Origin: Phycisphaerae bacterium
GTDB lineage: Bacteria > Planctomycetota > Phycisphaerae > Phycisphaerales > SM1A02
Direction of reading: 5' to 3'
Length of the DNA stretch: 39,840 bases
Assembly: GCA_016795035.1 (NCBI GenBank)
Contig: JAEUIT010000078.1
Span: 1-39,840 of the forward strand
Position numbers and translations under genes: made by a program. Shown here piece after piece: positions 16,507 through 25,102 of the stretch. A model generated the notes under the pieces. It had not been told where the DNA came from and did not search any database. It saw only the letters and a program-made list of their open reading frames with translations. The stretch's first letter is position 1. Each line of letters starts with the position of its first letter.

Positions 16507-17631
16507 GTGCTTGCCACCGCCACGATCGTCGCTCTCGTCGTTGCAGCCGGATCGCCGACCAAGTCCGAGGCGGAGGCGCTACGGGCGAAGGCGTGGAATG
16601 ACCACGTTGCGGCCGTGAAGGACGAGCGCGCGAAGGAGCTCGAGTCGACGTCGATCACGGTCGACGGCACCACGATGAAGTTCTTCGCGAAGACCTTCGG
16701 CGACGCGCCCACGGGTGGCCGCAGCCTCGTCATCTCGATGCACGGCGGCGGCGGCGCGCCCACGCAGGTCAACGACCAGCAGTGGGAGAACCAGAAGCGG
16801 CTCTACGAACTCAAGGAAGGGATCTACGTGGCGCCGCGGGCGCCGGGCGACACGTGGGACCTCTGGCACCAAGGGCACATCGACGGCCTCTTCGATCGCC
16901 TGATCGAGGACCTCGTGATCGTCGAAGACGTGAATCCCGACCGCGTCTACATCATGGGCTACAGCGCCGGCGGCGACGGGGTGTTTCAGCTCGCGCCGCG
17001 CATGGCCGATCGATTCGCCGCCGCCGCGATGATGGCGGGCCATCCGAACGAGACGAGGCCGGACGGTCTCCGCAACCTCCCCTTCACGTTGCACATGGGC
17101 GGCAAGGACGGCGCCTTCAAGCGCAACGAGGTCGCGGCCCAGTGGAAGACGCTGCTCGCGGATCTGCACGCCGCGGACCCGAAGGGCTACGTGAACGAGG
17201 TCGTGATTCACCCGGGCAAGGGCCACTGGATGGACCGCGAGGACGCGGTCGCGATCCCGTGGATGGCGGCGCACACGCGCGATCTGCGGCCCACGAAGAT
17301 CGTCTGGCTCCAGGACGACGTGACGCACTCGCGCTTCTACTGGCTCGCGGTCGACGATCCGAAGGCGCGGGAGCGCATCGTTGTCGAACGCGACGGCCAG
17401 ACGATTCGAGTGGTCGAGGCCCCGGCCGAGAAACGGCTGCGCATTCGCCTTGACGACTCCATGCTCGACCTCGACAAGCCGGTCGTCGTGCTGCAAGGCG
17501 AGAAGGAGCTCTTCCGCGGCAACGTGGAGCGCTCGCCTGCCGTCATCGATGCGACGCTCAACGAACGAGGCGACCGGCAGGGGATCTGGACGGCCGAGGT
17601 CGCGGTCACGACGTTGCCGGCAACGCCGTGA
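16507..17631 (+). CDS. Secreted alpha/beta hydrolase, PHB-depolymerase/LpqC-like esterase
   Basis: 374 residues from a GTG start; the N-terminus (TATIVALVVAAGSP) looks like a signal peptide, and a perfect word copy (16534) encodes its LVVAA core. The alpha/beta hydrolase features are an oxyanion HGGGG motif (SMHGGGGAPTQ), the nucleophile elbow GYSAGGDG, and a late His in HPGKGHWMD. The enzyme class fits polyhydroxybutyrate depolymerase-like or feruloyl-type esterases. The substrate cannot be told. A C-terminal ~100-residue beta-rich extension follows the catalytic part. The protein ends LPATP, then TGA. Confidence 0.8.
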   Translation: MLATATIVALVVAAGSPTKSEAEALRAKAWNDHVAAVKDERAKELESTSITVDGTTMKFFAKTFGDAPTGGRSLVISMHGGGGAPTQVNDQQWENQKRLYELKEGIYVAPRAPGDTWDLWHQGHIDGLFDRLIEDLVIVEDVNPDRVYIMGYSAGGDGVFQLAPRMADRFAAAAMMAGHPNETRPDGLRNLPFTLHMGGKDGAFKRNEVAAQWKTLLADLHAADPKGYVNEVVIHPGKGHWMDREDAVAIPWMAAHTRDLRPTKIVWLQDDVTHSRFYWLAVDDPKARERIVVERDGQTIRVVEAPAEKRLRIRLDDSMLDLDKPVVVLQGEKELFRGNVERSPAVIDATLNERGDRQGIWTAEVAVTTLPATP

Positions 17632-17686
17632 TCGCGTTGCAGGTGCGGATGTCCTGTGCCGCCGTCCGTCGAGTACTGTGTGGCCG

Positions 17687-19057
17687 ATGAGCGCGTGGAG
17701 CGTCGATCGTGTGGTCGCGTTGGCGCCCGATGCGGCCTCGAGGGCCGCCGGGCAGGCGCTCGCGTCGATGCGTCAATGGACGGGCGTGGGCGCTAGCGCG
17801 CGGGCGATCTGGGGACTGTGCCAAGGCTCGGGCAAGGATCCGTATCAGACGCGCATCGACCTCGGCGAGCCCGCGTTCAAGTGCTCATGTCCGAGCCGCA
17901 AGTTTCCCTGCAAGCATGCGCTCGGGCTCCTTCTCCTCTACGCGAAGGAGAGCTCCACCTTTCCGATGACGGACGAGCCCGGCTGGGTCGCCGAGTGGCT
18001 CGACGGCCGCGCGAAGAAGGATGAGCGGAAGGCGGAACGCGCAGTCGCTCAGGTCACGCCCGAGGAGGAGGCCGCCGCCGCGGCCACGGCGGCGAAACAG
18101 GCTGCGAAGCGGGTACACGCCCGCGAGTCGCGCGTGCGTGAAGGCATCGACGAGTGCTCGCTCTGGCTGTCGGACCTCATGCGGCGCGGGCTCGCGGCGG
18201 CGCGGCACGACTCCACGGCCGAATGGAATCGCATCGCGGCGCGCATGGTCGACGCGCAGGCGCCGGGCCTCGCGACGATGGTCCGCGGCATCGCGTCGGC
18301 GATGACGTCGGGCGACGCGTGGCAGACCCGCGCGACGCAGGCCGCCGGAAACCTGCATCTCGCGCTGACGGCGGCGCGGGCGCTCGAGTCGCTCCCGAGC
18401 GACCTCGGTCACGACATTCGCACCGCGCTCGGATTCCAGCAGTCGAAGGAAGACGTGCTGCGCGAAGGCACACCGATCGAGGACCGCTGGACCGTCGTCG
18501 GACAGGTCGTCGAGGACGACGACCGGCTGGCGGCGCGGCGCACGTGGCTCGTCGGTTCTCGCTCGCGCGCGTGGGGACTGGTGCTCGAGTTCGCGGCGGG
18601 CTCGCAGCCCTTCGACACCTCGTTGCAGGTGGGAACCGCGTTCGAGGGCATCATCGTCCACTATCCCTCCGCGTTGCCGCTCCGAGCGCTCGTCGTGAAT
18701 CGCAGGGAGACCGCGGAAGCCCGCACGCTCTCGTTCCCCGAGGGATCGGTGGCGGCGCAGCTGCGCGGGTTCGCGGCCGCGCTCGGCCGCATGCCATGGC
18801 TGCAACGCTGGCCGATCGTCCTCGATGCGGCGCGCCTCGGACAGCACGGGGACCGCTGGCTTCTGGCGGACGCGGCGTCGGAGGCGCTTCCGCTGCATCC
18901 CTCGTTTGCAGGCGGACCGGCGCTCTGGCGCATGCTGTCGGCGAGCGGGGGCCGACCTGCAACGGTGAGCGCGGAGTGGGATGGCGAAACGGCGCGCCCG
19001 CTTGCGATGTGGACGAGCGCCGGCTGCTGCACCCTTTGCCCGACGACCCGCGCATGA
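17687..19057 (+). CDS. SWIM zinc-finger protein (YehQ-like), first gene of the five-gene module
   Basis: 456 residues. A SWIM zinc finger lies near the N-terminus: C66-x-C68-x6-C75-x-H77 in FKCSCPSRKFPCKHALG, a metal-binding fold that usually contacts DNA or proteins. An Ala/Glu/Lys-rich, probably coiled segment follows (about 110-150), then a helical C-terminal domain I do not recognise. The ATG at 17687 is the first start before the finger. The stop overlaps the next start (ATGA). The same domain is found in E. coli YehQ beside yehL, yehM and yehP, as I recall, which supports a shared system. A perfect word copy on the antisense orientation (18956) encodes RPATVS near the C-terminus. Confidence 0.85.
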   Translation: MSAWSVDRVVALAPDAASRAAGQALASMRQWTGVGASARAIWGLCQGSGKDPYQTRIDLGEPAFKCSCPSRKFPCKHALGLLLLYAKESSTFPMTDEPGWVAEWLDGRAKKDERKAERAVAQVTPEEEAAAAATAAKQAAKRVHARESRVREGIDECSLWLSDLMRRGLAAARHDSTAEWNRIAARMVDAQAPGLATMVRGIASAMTSGDAWQTRATQAAGNLHLALTAARALESLPSDLGHDIRTALGFQQSKEDVLREGTPIEDRWTVVGQVVEDDDRLAARRTWLVGSRSRAWGLVLEFAAGSQPFDTSLQVGTAFEGIIVHYPSALPLRALVVNRRETAEARTLSFPEGSVAAQLRGFAAALGRMPWLQRWPIVLDAARLGQHGDRWLLADAASEALPLHPSFAGGPALWRMLSASGGRPATVSAEWDGETARPLAMWTSAGCCTLCPTTRA

Positions 19058-20589
19058 GTGCCACGCGACCATCCACCCGGTCCGACGACCTCGCGGCACG
19101 AGCGCTCCTCGGCGTCGAACGAGGTCGCCCCGGCCCGGACGTCGCCGTTGCCGTCGCGGAGCTCCTACGCGACGCCGCAATGGTCGGGCTGGAGACCCGC
19201 GCGGGGCGCCGCGCCGCGACGGTCTCCGCGTTTCCGGAGCCGTGTCCCGAGGAGACGCGGCCGAGCGCGTCCGGTGCGGCGCAGGCGCGCCTCGGCCACC
19301 TGCTCGACGCCGGCGACGACGAGCTTCTCCTCGAGTGGCTTCGGCACGCGTCGGTTCGGAATCTCCGCGTTGCCGACGCGCTGGTCCCGCGCGTCCTCGA
19401 GCGCTACGAGCGACGGTCGGACGTGCCGGCCGAGGCGCTGCCCGCGCTCGGAACGCACGGGCCGTGGCTGGCGCGGTGGAATCCCGCCTGGCGCGGTGTC
19501 TTCCGCCACGACGCCGACACGCACGATCTCGACGAGCGCTGGTCCACGGAGCGCGCAGCCGAGCGCTCCGCGCTCCTCATGGCGGTGCGCCGCGCGGATC
19601 CCGCACGCGGCCGCGCGCTCCTCGATGGCGTGTGGGCCGCGGAGCGCGCCGACGAGCGCGTGCGGCTCCTCGAGGCGCTCCGTGAACGCCTGTCGCCCGA
19701 CGACGAGCCGCTGCTCGAGCGGACGCTCGACGATCGTGCGAAGAGCGTGCGCATCGCGGCGGCGGAACTTCTCGCGGCGTTGCCCGCGTCGGCCTTCAAG
19801 AGGCGGATGAACGATCGGCTCGCGGGCATGGTGCGCGTCGCGCGGGTGCGCTCCGGCCTCCTGCGCCGCGAGCGCGTGACCGTCGAGCTCGACCCGCCGA
19901 GCGACCTCGATCCCGCGTGGGTCCGCGACGGCGTCGATCCCGATCCGCCCGCCGGCGTGGGCAAGCGGGCGTGGTGGCTGACGCAGGTCATGGGATACGC
20001 GGATCCCGCGACGCTGACGCAGACCTCCACGTTGCAGCCGGAGGCCTTCATCGAGGCGATCGAGGCGAGCGACTTCGCCGATGCGTGCGTGGTCGGGCTC
20101 GCCGCCGCCGCGCGGAGGTCGGCACGCCTCGAGTGGGCGGTTGTCGTCTCGGCGTTCGCCCTCGCTCGCGCGGCCGCGCGCACGCCGATTGCCCAACTCG
20201 AGGACCTCGCGCGGTACTGGGGAACGCTCCCGCGCGAGGTGCTCGAGCCGCTCGCGCTCCAGGCCTTCCGGACGGAAGGCTGGCGCGACACGGCGCTCGA
20301 GTCGACGCTCGAAGGCCTCGGCCGCTTCTGGGCACCGGAGTTCTCGCGCTCGCTCGTCGCGGCGTTGTCCGCGCTGCGGCCGCCGCAGACCACGTCGTGG
20401 TACGGGCCGCCCTTGGCCCTGCGGCAGATCGCGACGCGGCTCCATCCGGAGTCGCTCGACGCGTTCGAGCGATGGATCTCCGCGTTGCAGCCGTCGGGCC
20501 CGTATGCCACGACGGTGCAGAAGACCCTCGACGGATTGCTCACGCTCGTGCGCTTTCGCAGCGAGCTCTACAAGGAGTTCTTTACGTGA
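19054..20589 (+). CDS. DUF5691-like helical-repeat protein
   Basis: 511 residues, rich in Arg, Ala and Leu helices. Regularly spaced Leu-rich helical pairs (for example LLEALRERLSPDDEPLLERTLDD, then VRIAAAELLAALP) suggest a HEAT-like scaffold. The family call comes from its position between a SWIM protein and a MoxR ATPase and its general character; I see no catalytic motif. WNPAWRGVF and TSWYGPPLALRQIATRLHP look like conserved blocks. The start overlaps the SWIM stop (ATGA), and the stop overlaps the MoxR GTG start (GTGA). Two perfect word copies (20025, STLQP; 20478, SALQP) lie in its C-terminal half. E. coli yeh has no obvious counterpart. Confidence 0.65.
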   Translation: MSATRPSTRSDDLAARALLGVERGRPGPDVAVAVAELLRDAAMVGLETRAGRRAATVSAFPEPCPEETRPSASGAAQARLGHLLDAGDDELLLEWLRHASVRNLRVADALVPRVLERYERRSDVPAEALPALGTHGPWLARWNPAWRGVFRHDADTHDLDERWSTERAAERSALLMAVRRADPARGRALLDGVWAAERADERVRLLEALRERLSPDDEPLLERTLDDRAKSVRIAAAELLAALPASAFKRRMNDRLAGMVRVARVRSGLLRRERVTVELDPPSDLDPAWVRDGVDPDPPAGVGKRAWWLTQVMGYADPATLTQTSTLQPEAFIEAIEASDFADACVVGLAAAARRSARLEWAVVVSAFALARAAARTPIAQLEDLARYWGTLPREVLEPLALQAFRTEGWRDTALESTLEGLGRFWAPEFSRSLVAALSALRPPQTTSWYGPPLALRQIATRLHPESLDAFERWISALQPSGPYATTVQKTLDGLLTLVRFRSELYKEFFT

Positions 20590-21692
20590 CGACGCAAGCA
20601 CCCGCGAACGCTTCTCAGGCTCCGATGCGCGAGACGGCCGAACGACAGTTCGCCGACGAACTCGCGGCGCTCGCGCGCGTCGACGATCGCGAGCGTCCGC
20701 CGCGCTGGCGACTCTCGCCCTGGGCGGTCGTCACGTACCTGATGGGCGGTTCGCTCAAGGACGGCACCGTCATCACGCCGAAGTACGTGGGCAACAAGCG
20801 GCTCATCGAAATCGCCGTCGCGACGTTGGCGACCGACCGTGCGCTTCTCCTGCTCGGCGTTCCCGGCACCGCGAAGAGTTGGGTGAGCGAGCACCTCGCG
20901 GCCGCGATCAGCGGCGACTCCACGCTGATGGTGCAGGGCACGGCGGGCACGCCGGAAGAGGCCATTCGCTACGGCTGGAACTACGCGAGCCTCCTTGCGA
21001 AGGGACCGTCGCGCGAGGCACTCGTGCCGAGCCCGGTGATGCGCGGCATGGCCGAAGGCAAGATCGTGCGCGTGGAGGAGCTCACGCGCGTGCCGAGCGA
21101 CGTGCAGGACACCCTCATCACGATCCTGTCGGAGAAGACGCTGCCGATCCCCGAGCTCAACGCGGAGGCGCGCGCGGTGAAAGGCTTCAACGTGATCGCC
21201 ACCGCGAACGACCGCGACAAGGGCGTGAACGAGCTCTCGAGCGCGCTCAAGCGACGCTTTAACACGGTCGTGCTGCCGGTCCCCGAGTCGATGGAGGAGG
21301 AGGTCGGAATCGTGGAGCAGCGCGTGGCGCAGCTCGGTCGCGCGCTTGAGATTCCGGCGGAGAAGCCGGCGATCGAGGAGATCCGCCGTGTCGTGACGGT
21401 GTTCCGCGAGCTGCGCGAGGGTCGCACAAATGACGGCAAGAGCAAGTTGAAAAGCCCGTCCGGCACGCTCAGCACCGCCGAGGCGATCAGCGTCGTGACG
21501 AGCGGCATGGCGCTCGCCGCCCATTTCGGCGACGGGCGGTTGCGGGCCGGCGACGTCGCGAGCGGCATGATCGGCGCGATCGTGAAGGATCCGGTGCAGG
21601 ACCGCATCGTGCTCCATGAGTATCTCGAGACCGTGGTCAAGGAGCGCGACGGCTGGAAGGACCTGTATCGCGCGTGCAAGGACGTCCTCTGA
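20586..21692 (+). CDS. MoxR-family AAA+ ATPase (YehL-like)
   Basis: 368 residues from a GTG start that overlaps the previous stop. Walker A is GVPGTAKS (residues 91-98). The Walker B position reads IVRVEE (160-165), so the usual DE is EE. Sensor 1 is in FNVIATANDRDKG, and an arginine-finger region is in LKRRFNTVVLP. MoxR ATPases act as chaperone-like remodelers and normally pair with a vWA protein, which is present two genes downstream. Length, the GTVITPKYVGN segment and the neighbourhood fit the YehL subfamily. The next gene begins at the very next base after the stop. Confidence 0.88.
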   Translation: MTTQAPANASQAPMRETAERQFADELAALARVDDRERPPRWRLSPWAVVTYLMGGSLKDGTVITPKYVGNKRLIEIAVATLATDRALLLLGVPGTAKSWVSEHLAAAISGDSTLMVQGTAGTPEEAIRYGWNYASLLAKGPSREALVPSPVMRGMAEGKIVRVEELTRVPSDVQDTLITILSEKTLPIPELNAEARAVKGFNVIATANDRDKGVNELSSALKRRFNTVVLPVPESMEEEVGIVEQRVAQLGRALEIPAEKPAIEEIRRVVTVFRELREGRTNDGKSKLKSPSGTLSTAEAISVVTSGMALAAHFGDGRLRAGDVASGMIGAIVKDPVQDRIVLHEYLETVVKERDGWKDLYRACKDVL

Positions 21693-23927
21693 GTGCCTGA
21701 CGACGTGGCCATCCTTGGCGTTCGGCATCACGGGCCGGGCTCCGCGCGGCTTGTGCGGCGCGCGCTCGACGCGCTCCGTCCGAGTGTCGTGTTAGTCGAG
21801 GGCCCGCCCGAGGCGGTGGACCTGCTCGGGCTCGCGGCGCACGCCGACATGCAGCCGCCGGTGGCGCTTCTCGTCTACGACCCGGAGTCCCCGAGCGACG
21901 CGGCGTTCTATCCGTTCGCGTCGTTCAGTCCGGAATGGGTCGCCGTCCGATGGGCGCTTGCGGCCAACGCGACGGTGCGATTCATCGACGCGCCGCGAAG
22001 CGCGCGGGCCGACGACGACTCGCCCGCCCCCGATGCGCCGCGGCCGCGGATCGATCCGCTCGAGGCGATGGCGGAGGCCGCCGGCTTCTCCGACGGCGAG
22101 GCGTGGTGGAGCAAGCTGATCGAGGAGCGTCGCGGTGACGGGGAGCCGCTCGCGGTGTTCGACGCGATCCGTGAGGTGATGGCCGCGCTCCGCGCCGACT
22201 CCACGTTGCCGCGCGACGCCGACGAGGACGTGCGCGAGGCGTTCATGCGCCGCGGGATCCGGGCGGCGATCAAGGAGGGGCACGAACGGATCGCGGTCGT
22301 GTGCGGCGCGTGGCACGGACCGGCGCTCACGGCGGCGGCGCGGAAGGAACGCTCCGCAAAGGCCGACGACGAGGTGATCGCGTCGCGCAAGGCGGTCGGC
22401 ACCGCGAGGCGGAAGATGGCTGCAACGTGGATTCCATGGACGTACGGGCGGCTCGCGTCCGAGTCGGGCTACGGCGCGGGCATCACGAGTCCGGGCTGGT
22501 ACGAGCATCTCTGGACGAGCGGCGACCGCGTCAGCGAGCGCTGGCTCGCGAAGGTCGCGCGTCTCATGCGCGAGGAGGATCTCGACGCGTCGCCCGCGAG
22601 CGTGATCGAGTCGGTTCGCATGGCCGATACGCTCGCGTCGCTTCGGGGCCGCGCCCTCGCCACGCTCGAGGATCTCTCGGACGCCACCCTCTCGACCCTC
22701 TGTCACGGCGACGACGCGCCCATGCGCGTGATCGAGCGCGGCCTCGTCATCGGCGAACGGCTCGGCGCCGTGCCGAGCGACGCGCCCACCGTTCCGCTGC
22801 AGCGGGATCTCGCCGCGCTCCAGAAGTCGCTGCGCATGAAGGTCTCGGCCGACTCCGCGGTGCTCGACCTCGATCAGCGCAAGGAGAACGATCTCGCGCG
22901 GAGCCACCTCCTCCATCGCCTGCTGGTGCTCGGCATCGAGTGGGGGAAGCTCCGGCCGTCGGAAACGCGGAGCGCCGGCACCTTCCGTGAAACGTGGACC
23001 TTGCAGTGGACGCCCGAGCTCGCCGTGCGCGTGATCGAGGCGGCGCGCTGGGGAAACACGGTCGCCGATGCGGCGGCCGCTCGGGCGCGCGATCGGATTC
23101 GCACCGCCACGTCGCTCGACGCGCTCGCCGAACTCCTGCGCCACGTGCTGTTCGCCGACCTGCCCGACGTAGTCGAGCCGCTTGTGCGCCGCATCAACGA
23201 CGTGGCCGCGGTCGGCGCCGACATCAGCTCGCTGATGGACGCGATTCCCGTCCTCGCGCAGATCGCCCGCTACGGCAACGTGCGGAAGACCGACGCCGAG
23301 CTCGTCGAGCCGATCCTGCACGGGCTGTGCGTGCGGCTCTGCGCCGGACTTCGCGCCGCCTGCGTGTCGCTCGACGACGACGCCGCGCGCGCGATGCGAC
23401 GCCGCCTCGATGCGGTGCACGGCGCGCTCGCCACGCTTGACCGCGCCGACGTGCGCGAGATGTGGCACGCGACGTTGCCGCAGGTCGGCGACGACGCGAT
23501 CCACGGGCTCGTCGCCGCCCGCGCCTGGCGGCTTCTCCTCGACGCCGACGCGATCTCCGCCGACGAGGTCGCGATCCGCCTTTCGCGGGCGCTGAGCCGC
23601 GGCAACGATCCCGCCGCCGCCTCGGCCTGGATCGAGGGGCTTCTCGCGGGGTCGGGCGCGGTGCTCGTGCACGACGACCGGCTGCTCTCGATCGTCGACG
23701 CCTGGGTGACGGGATTGAGCACGGAGGCGTTCGAGGCGATCGTCCCGGTCGCACGGCGCACGTTCGCGACGTTCGAGCAGCCCGAGCGGCGCATGATCGG
23801 CGAGAGGCTGCGGCGCTCGCTCCCCGTTGCAGGCGGCGGCGCGCCGCTCGACGAGTCACTCGATCCCGAGCGCGTCGCGCTCGTGCATCCCATCCTTCGG
23901 CTCATCTTCGGAGAACCGCGTTCATGA
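21693..23927 (+). CDS. DUF5682/YehM-like protein with TIKI/TraB/ChaN-type GxxH motifs
   Basis: 744 residues from GTG 21693, abutting the MoxR stop. The N-terminus reads VAILGVRHHGPGSARL, giving G9-x-x-H12, followed by E36 in VLVEGPPEAVDLL. A second motif, G205-x-x-H208, lies in IAVVCGAWHGPAL. Two GxxH motifs plus an early Glu are the signature of the TIKI/TraB/EreA/ChaN-like enzyme superfamily, some members of which are metal-dependent hydrolases. That assignment is my inference from motifs. A conserved-looking block around 240-270 (ATWIPWTYGRL, GAGITSPGWYEHLW) is followed by a long helical C-terminal half of unknown role. It would be the likely enzymatic or effector element of the operon. 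The stop overlaps the vWA start (ATGA). A perfect word copy (23820) encodes LPVAGG near the C-terminus. Confidence 0.8.
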   Translation: MPDDVAILGVRHHGPGSARLVRRALDALRPSVVLVEGPPEAVDLLGLAAHADMQPPVALLVYDPESPSDAAFYPFASFSPEWVAVRWALAANATVRFIDAPRSARADDDSPAPDAPRPRIDPLEAMAEAAGFSDGEAWWSKLIEERRGDGEPLAVFDAIREVMAALRADSTLPRDADEDVREAFMRRGIRAAIKEGHERIAVVCGAWHGPALTAAARKERSAKADDEVIASRKAVGTARRKMAATWIPWTYGRLASESGYGAGITSPGWYEHLWTSGDRVSERWLAKVARLMREEDLDASPASVIESVRMADTLASLRGRALATLEDLSDATLSTLCHGDDAPMRVIERGLVIGERLGAVPSDAPTVPLQRDLAALQKSLRMKVSADSAVLDLDQRKENDLARSHLLHRLLVLGIEWGKLRPSETRSAGTFRETWTLQWTPELAVRVIEAARWGNTVADAAAARARDRIRTATSLDALAELLRHVLFADLPDVVEPLVRRINDVAAVGADISSLMDAIPVLAQIARYGNVRKTDAELVEPILHGLCVRLCAGLRAACVSLDDDAARAMRRRLDAVHGALATLDRADVREMWHATLPQVGDDAIHGLVAARAWRLLLDADAISADEVAIRLSRALSRGNDPAAASAWIEGLLAGSGAVLVHDDRLLSIVDAWVTGLSTEAFEAIVPVARRTFATFEQPERRMIGERLRRSLPVAGGGAPLDESLDPERVALVHPILRLIFGEPRS

Positions 23928-25081
23928 GCGCCGCCGACGACAAGGAACGCATGCGCCGATGGCGACTGCTTCTCGGCGGCGGCGAGGCCGACGGGACGAA
24001 TGTCGACCTCGGCGACCGCGACGCGGCGATCGACCGCGCGCTCGCGGCGCTCTACGACGCGAACGACGGCACGAACCGACGCGGAGGCCTCCAGGCGTCG
24101 GCGCCGAACGCCGCGCGTTGGCTGGGCGACATCCGCGAGTTCTTTCCGTCGTCGGTCGTGCGCGTCCTCCAGAAGGACGCGATCGATCGGCTCGGGATGT
24201 CGCGCCTTCTCCTCGAGCCCGAGATGCTCGCGTCGGTCGAGCCCGACGTGTCGCTGGTCGCGACGCTGATGTCGCTCTCGGGCGTGATCCCGCAGAAGGC
24301 GAAGGCGACGGCGCGGCAGGTGGTGCAGCGAGTCGTCGACGACCTGAAACGCCGACTGGACGCGCCGATGCGCCAGGCGGTGGCGGGCGCGCTGCGGCGC
24401 TCGACGCGCACGCGCCGGCCTCGGCACTCGGAGATCGACTGGGATCGCACGATTCGCGCGAACCTCAAGCACTACCAGCCCGAGTACCGCACGATCGTGC
24501 CTGAAACGCGGATCGGATTCGGGCGCAAGCGCAACGCGCTCCGCACGATCATCGTGTGCATCGACCAGTCGGGATCGATGGGGCAGTCGGTCGTCTACTC
24601 CGGCGTGTTCGGTTCGGTGCTTGCGTCGATGCCCGCGCTTCGCACGCATGTCGTGGCGTTCGACACCGCGGTCGTCGATCTCACCGAGAAGATGAGCGAC
24701 CCCGTCGACGTGCTGATGGGCGTGCAGCTCGGCGGGGGCACCGACATCGCGCGGGCGCTCGGGTACTGCCAAGGCCTCATCACCCGACCTCATGACACCG
24801 TGCTCGTCCTGATCAGCGATCTCTACGAGGGCGGCGATCGCGCCGACATGCTGCGGCGCGCGGCCGCGATCGTCGGTGGCGGCGCGCGCATGGTCGCGCT
24901 TCTTGCGCTCGCCGACGGCGGCGCGCCGTCGTACGACGAGTCGGTCGCGAGGGAGTTCGCCGGTTTCGGCGTGCCGAGTTTCGCGTGCACGCCCGACCGA
25001 TTCCCCGAGCTGATGGCCGCCGCGATTCGCGGCAGCGACCTGCAGGAATGGGCGGCGAACGAGGGACTGACGAAGGCGTGA
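23924..25081 (+). CDS. vWA-domain protein (YehP-like), partner of the MoxR ATPase
   Basis: 385 residues. The N-terminal half is helical and basic (RQVVQRVVDDLKRRLD, then ALRRSTRTRRPRHSE). The C-terminal vWA domain has a complete metal-ion-dependent adhesion site: D214-x-S216-x-S218 (CIDQSGSMG), T273 (GGGTDIARAL) and D299 (LVLISDLYEGG). MoxR ATPases and vWA proteins work as pairs, with the ATPase remodelling a target held by the metal site. No signal or transmembrane segment is visible, so it should be cytoplasmic. It ends the module; the convergent carbonic anhydrase stop is 21 bp away. Confidence 0.88.
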   Translation: MSAADDKERMRRWRLLLGGGEADGTNVDLGDRDAAIDRALAALYDANDGTNRRGGLQASAPNAARWLGDIREFFPSSVVRVLQKDAIDRLGMSRLLLEPEMLASVEPDVSLVATLMSLSGVIPQKAKATARQVVQRVVDDLKRRLDAPMRQAVAGALRRSTRTRRPRHSEIDWDRTIRANLKHYQPEYRTIVPETRIGFGRKRNALRTIIVCIDQSGSMGQSVVYSGVFGSVLASMPALRTHVVAFDTAVVDLTEKMSDPVDVLMGVQLGGGTDIARALGYCQGLITRPHDTVLVLISDLYEGGDRADMLRRAAAIVGGGARMVALLALADGGAPSYDESVAREFAGFGVPSFACTPDRFPELMAAAIRGSDLQEWAANEGLTKA

Positions 25082-25102
25082 CGGGGAGCGGGCGCCCGTG
25101 CG

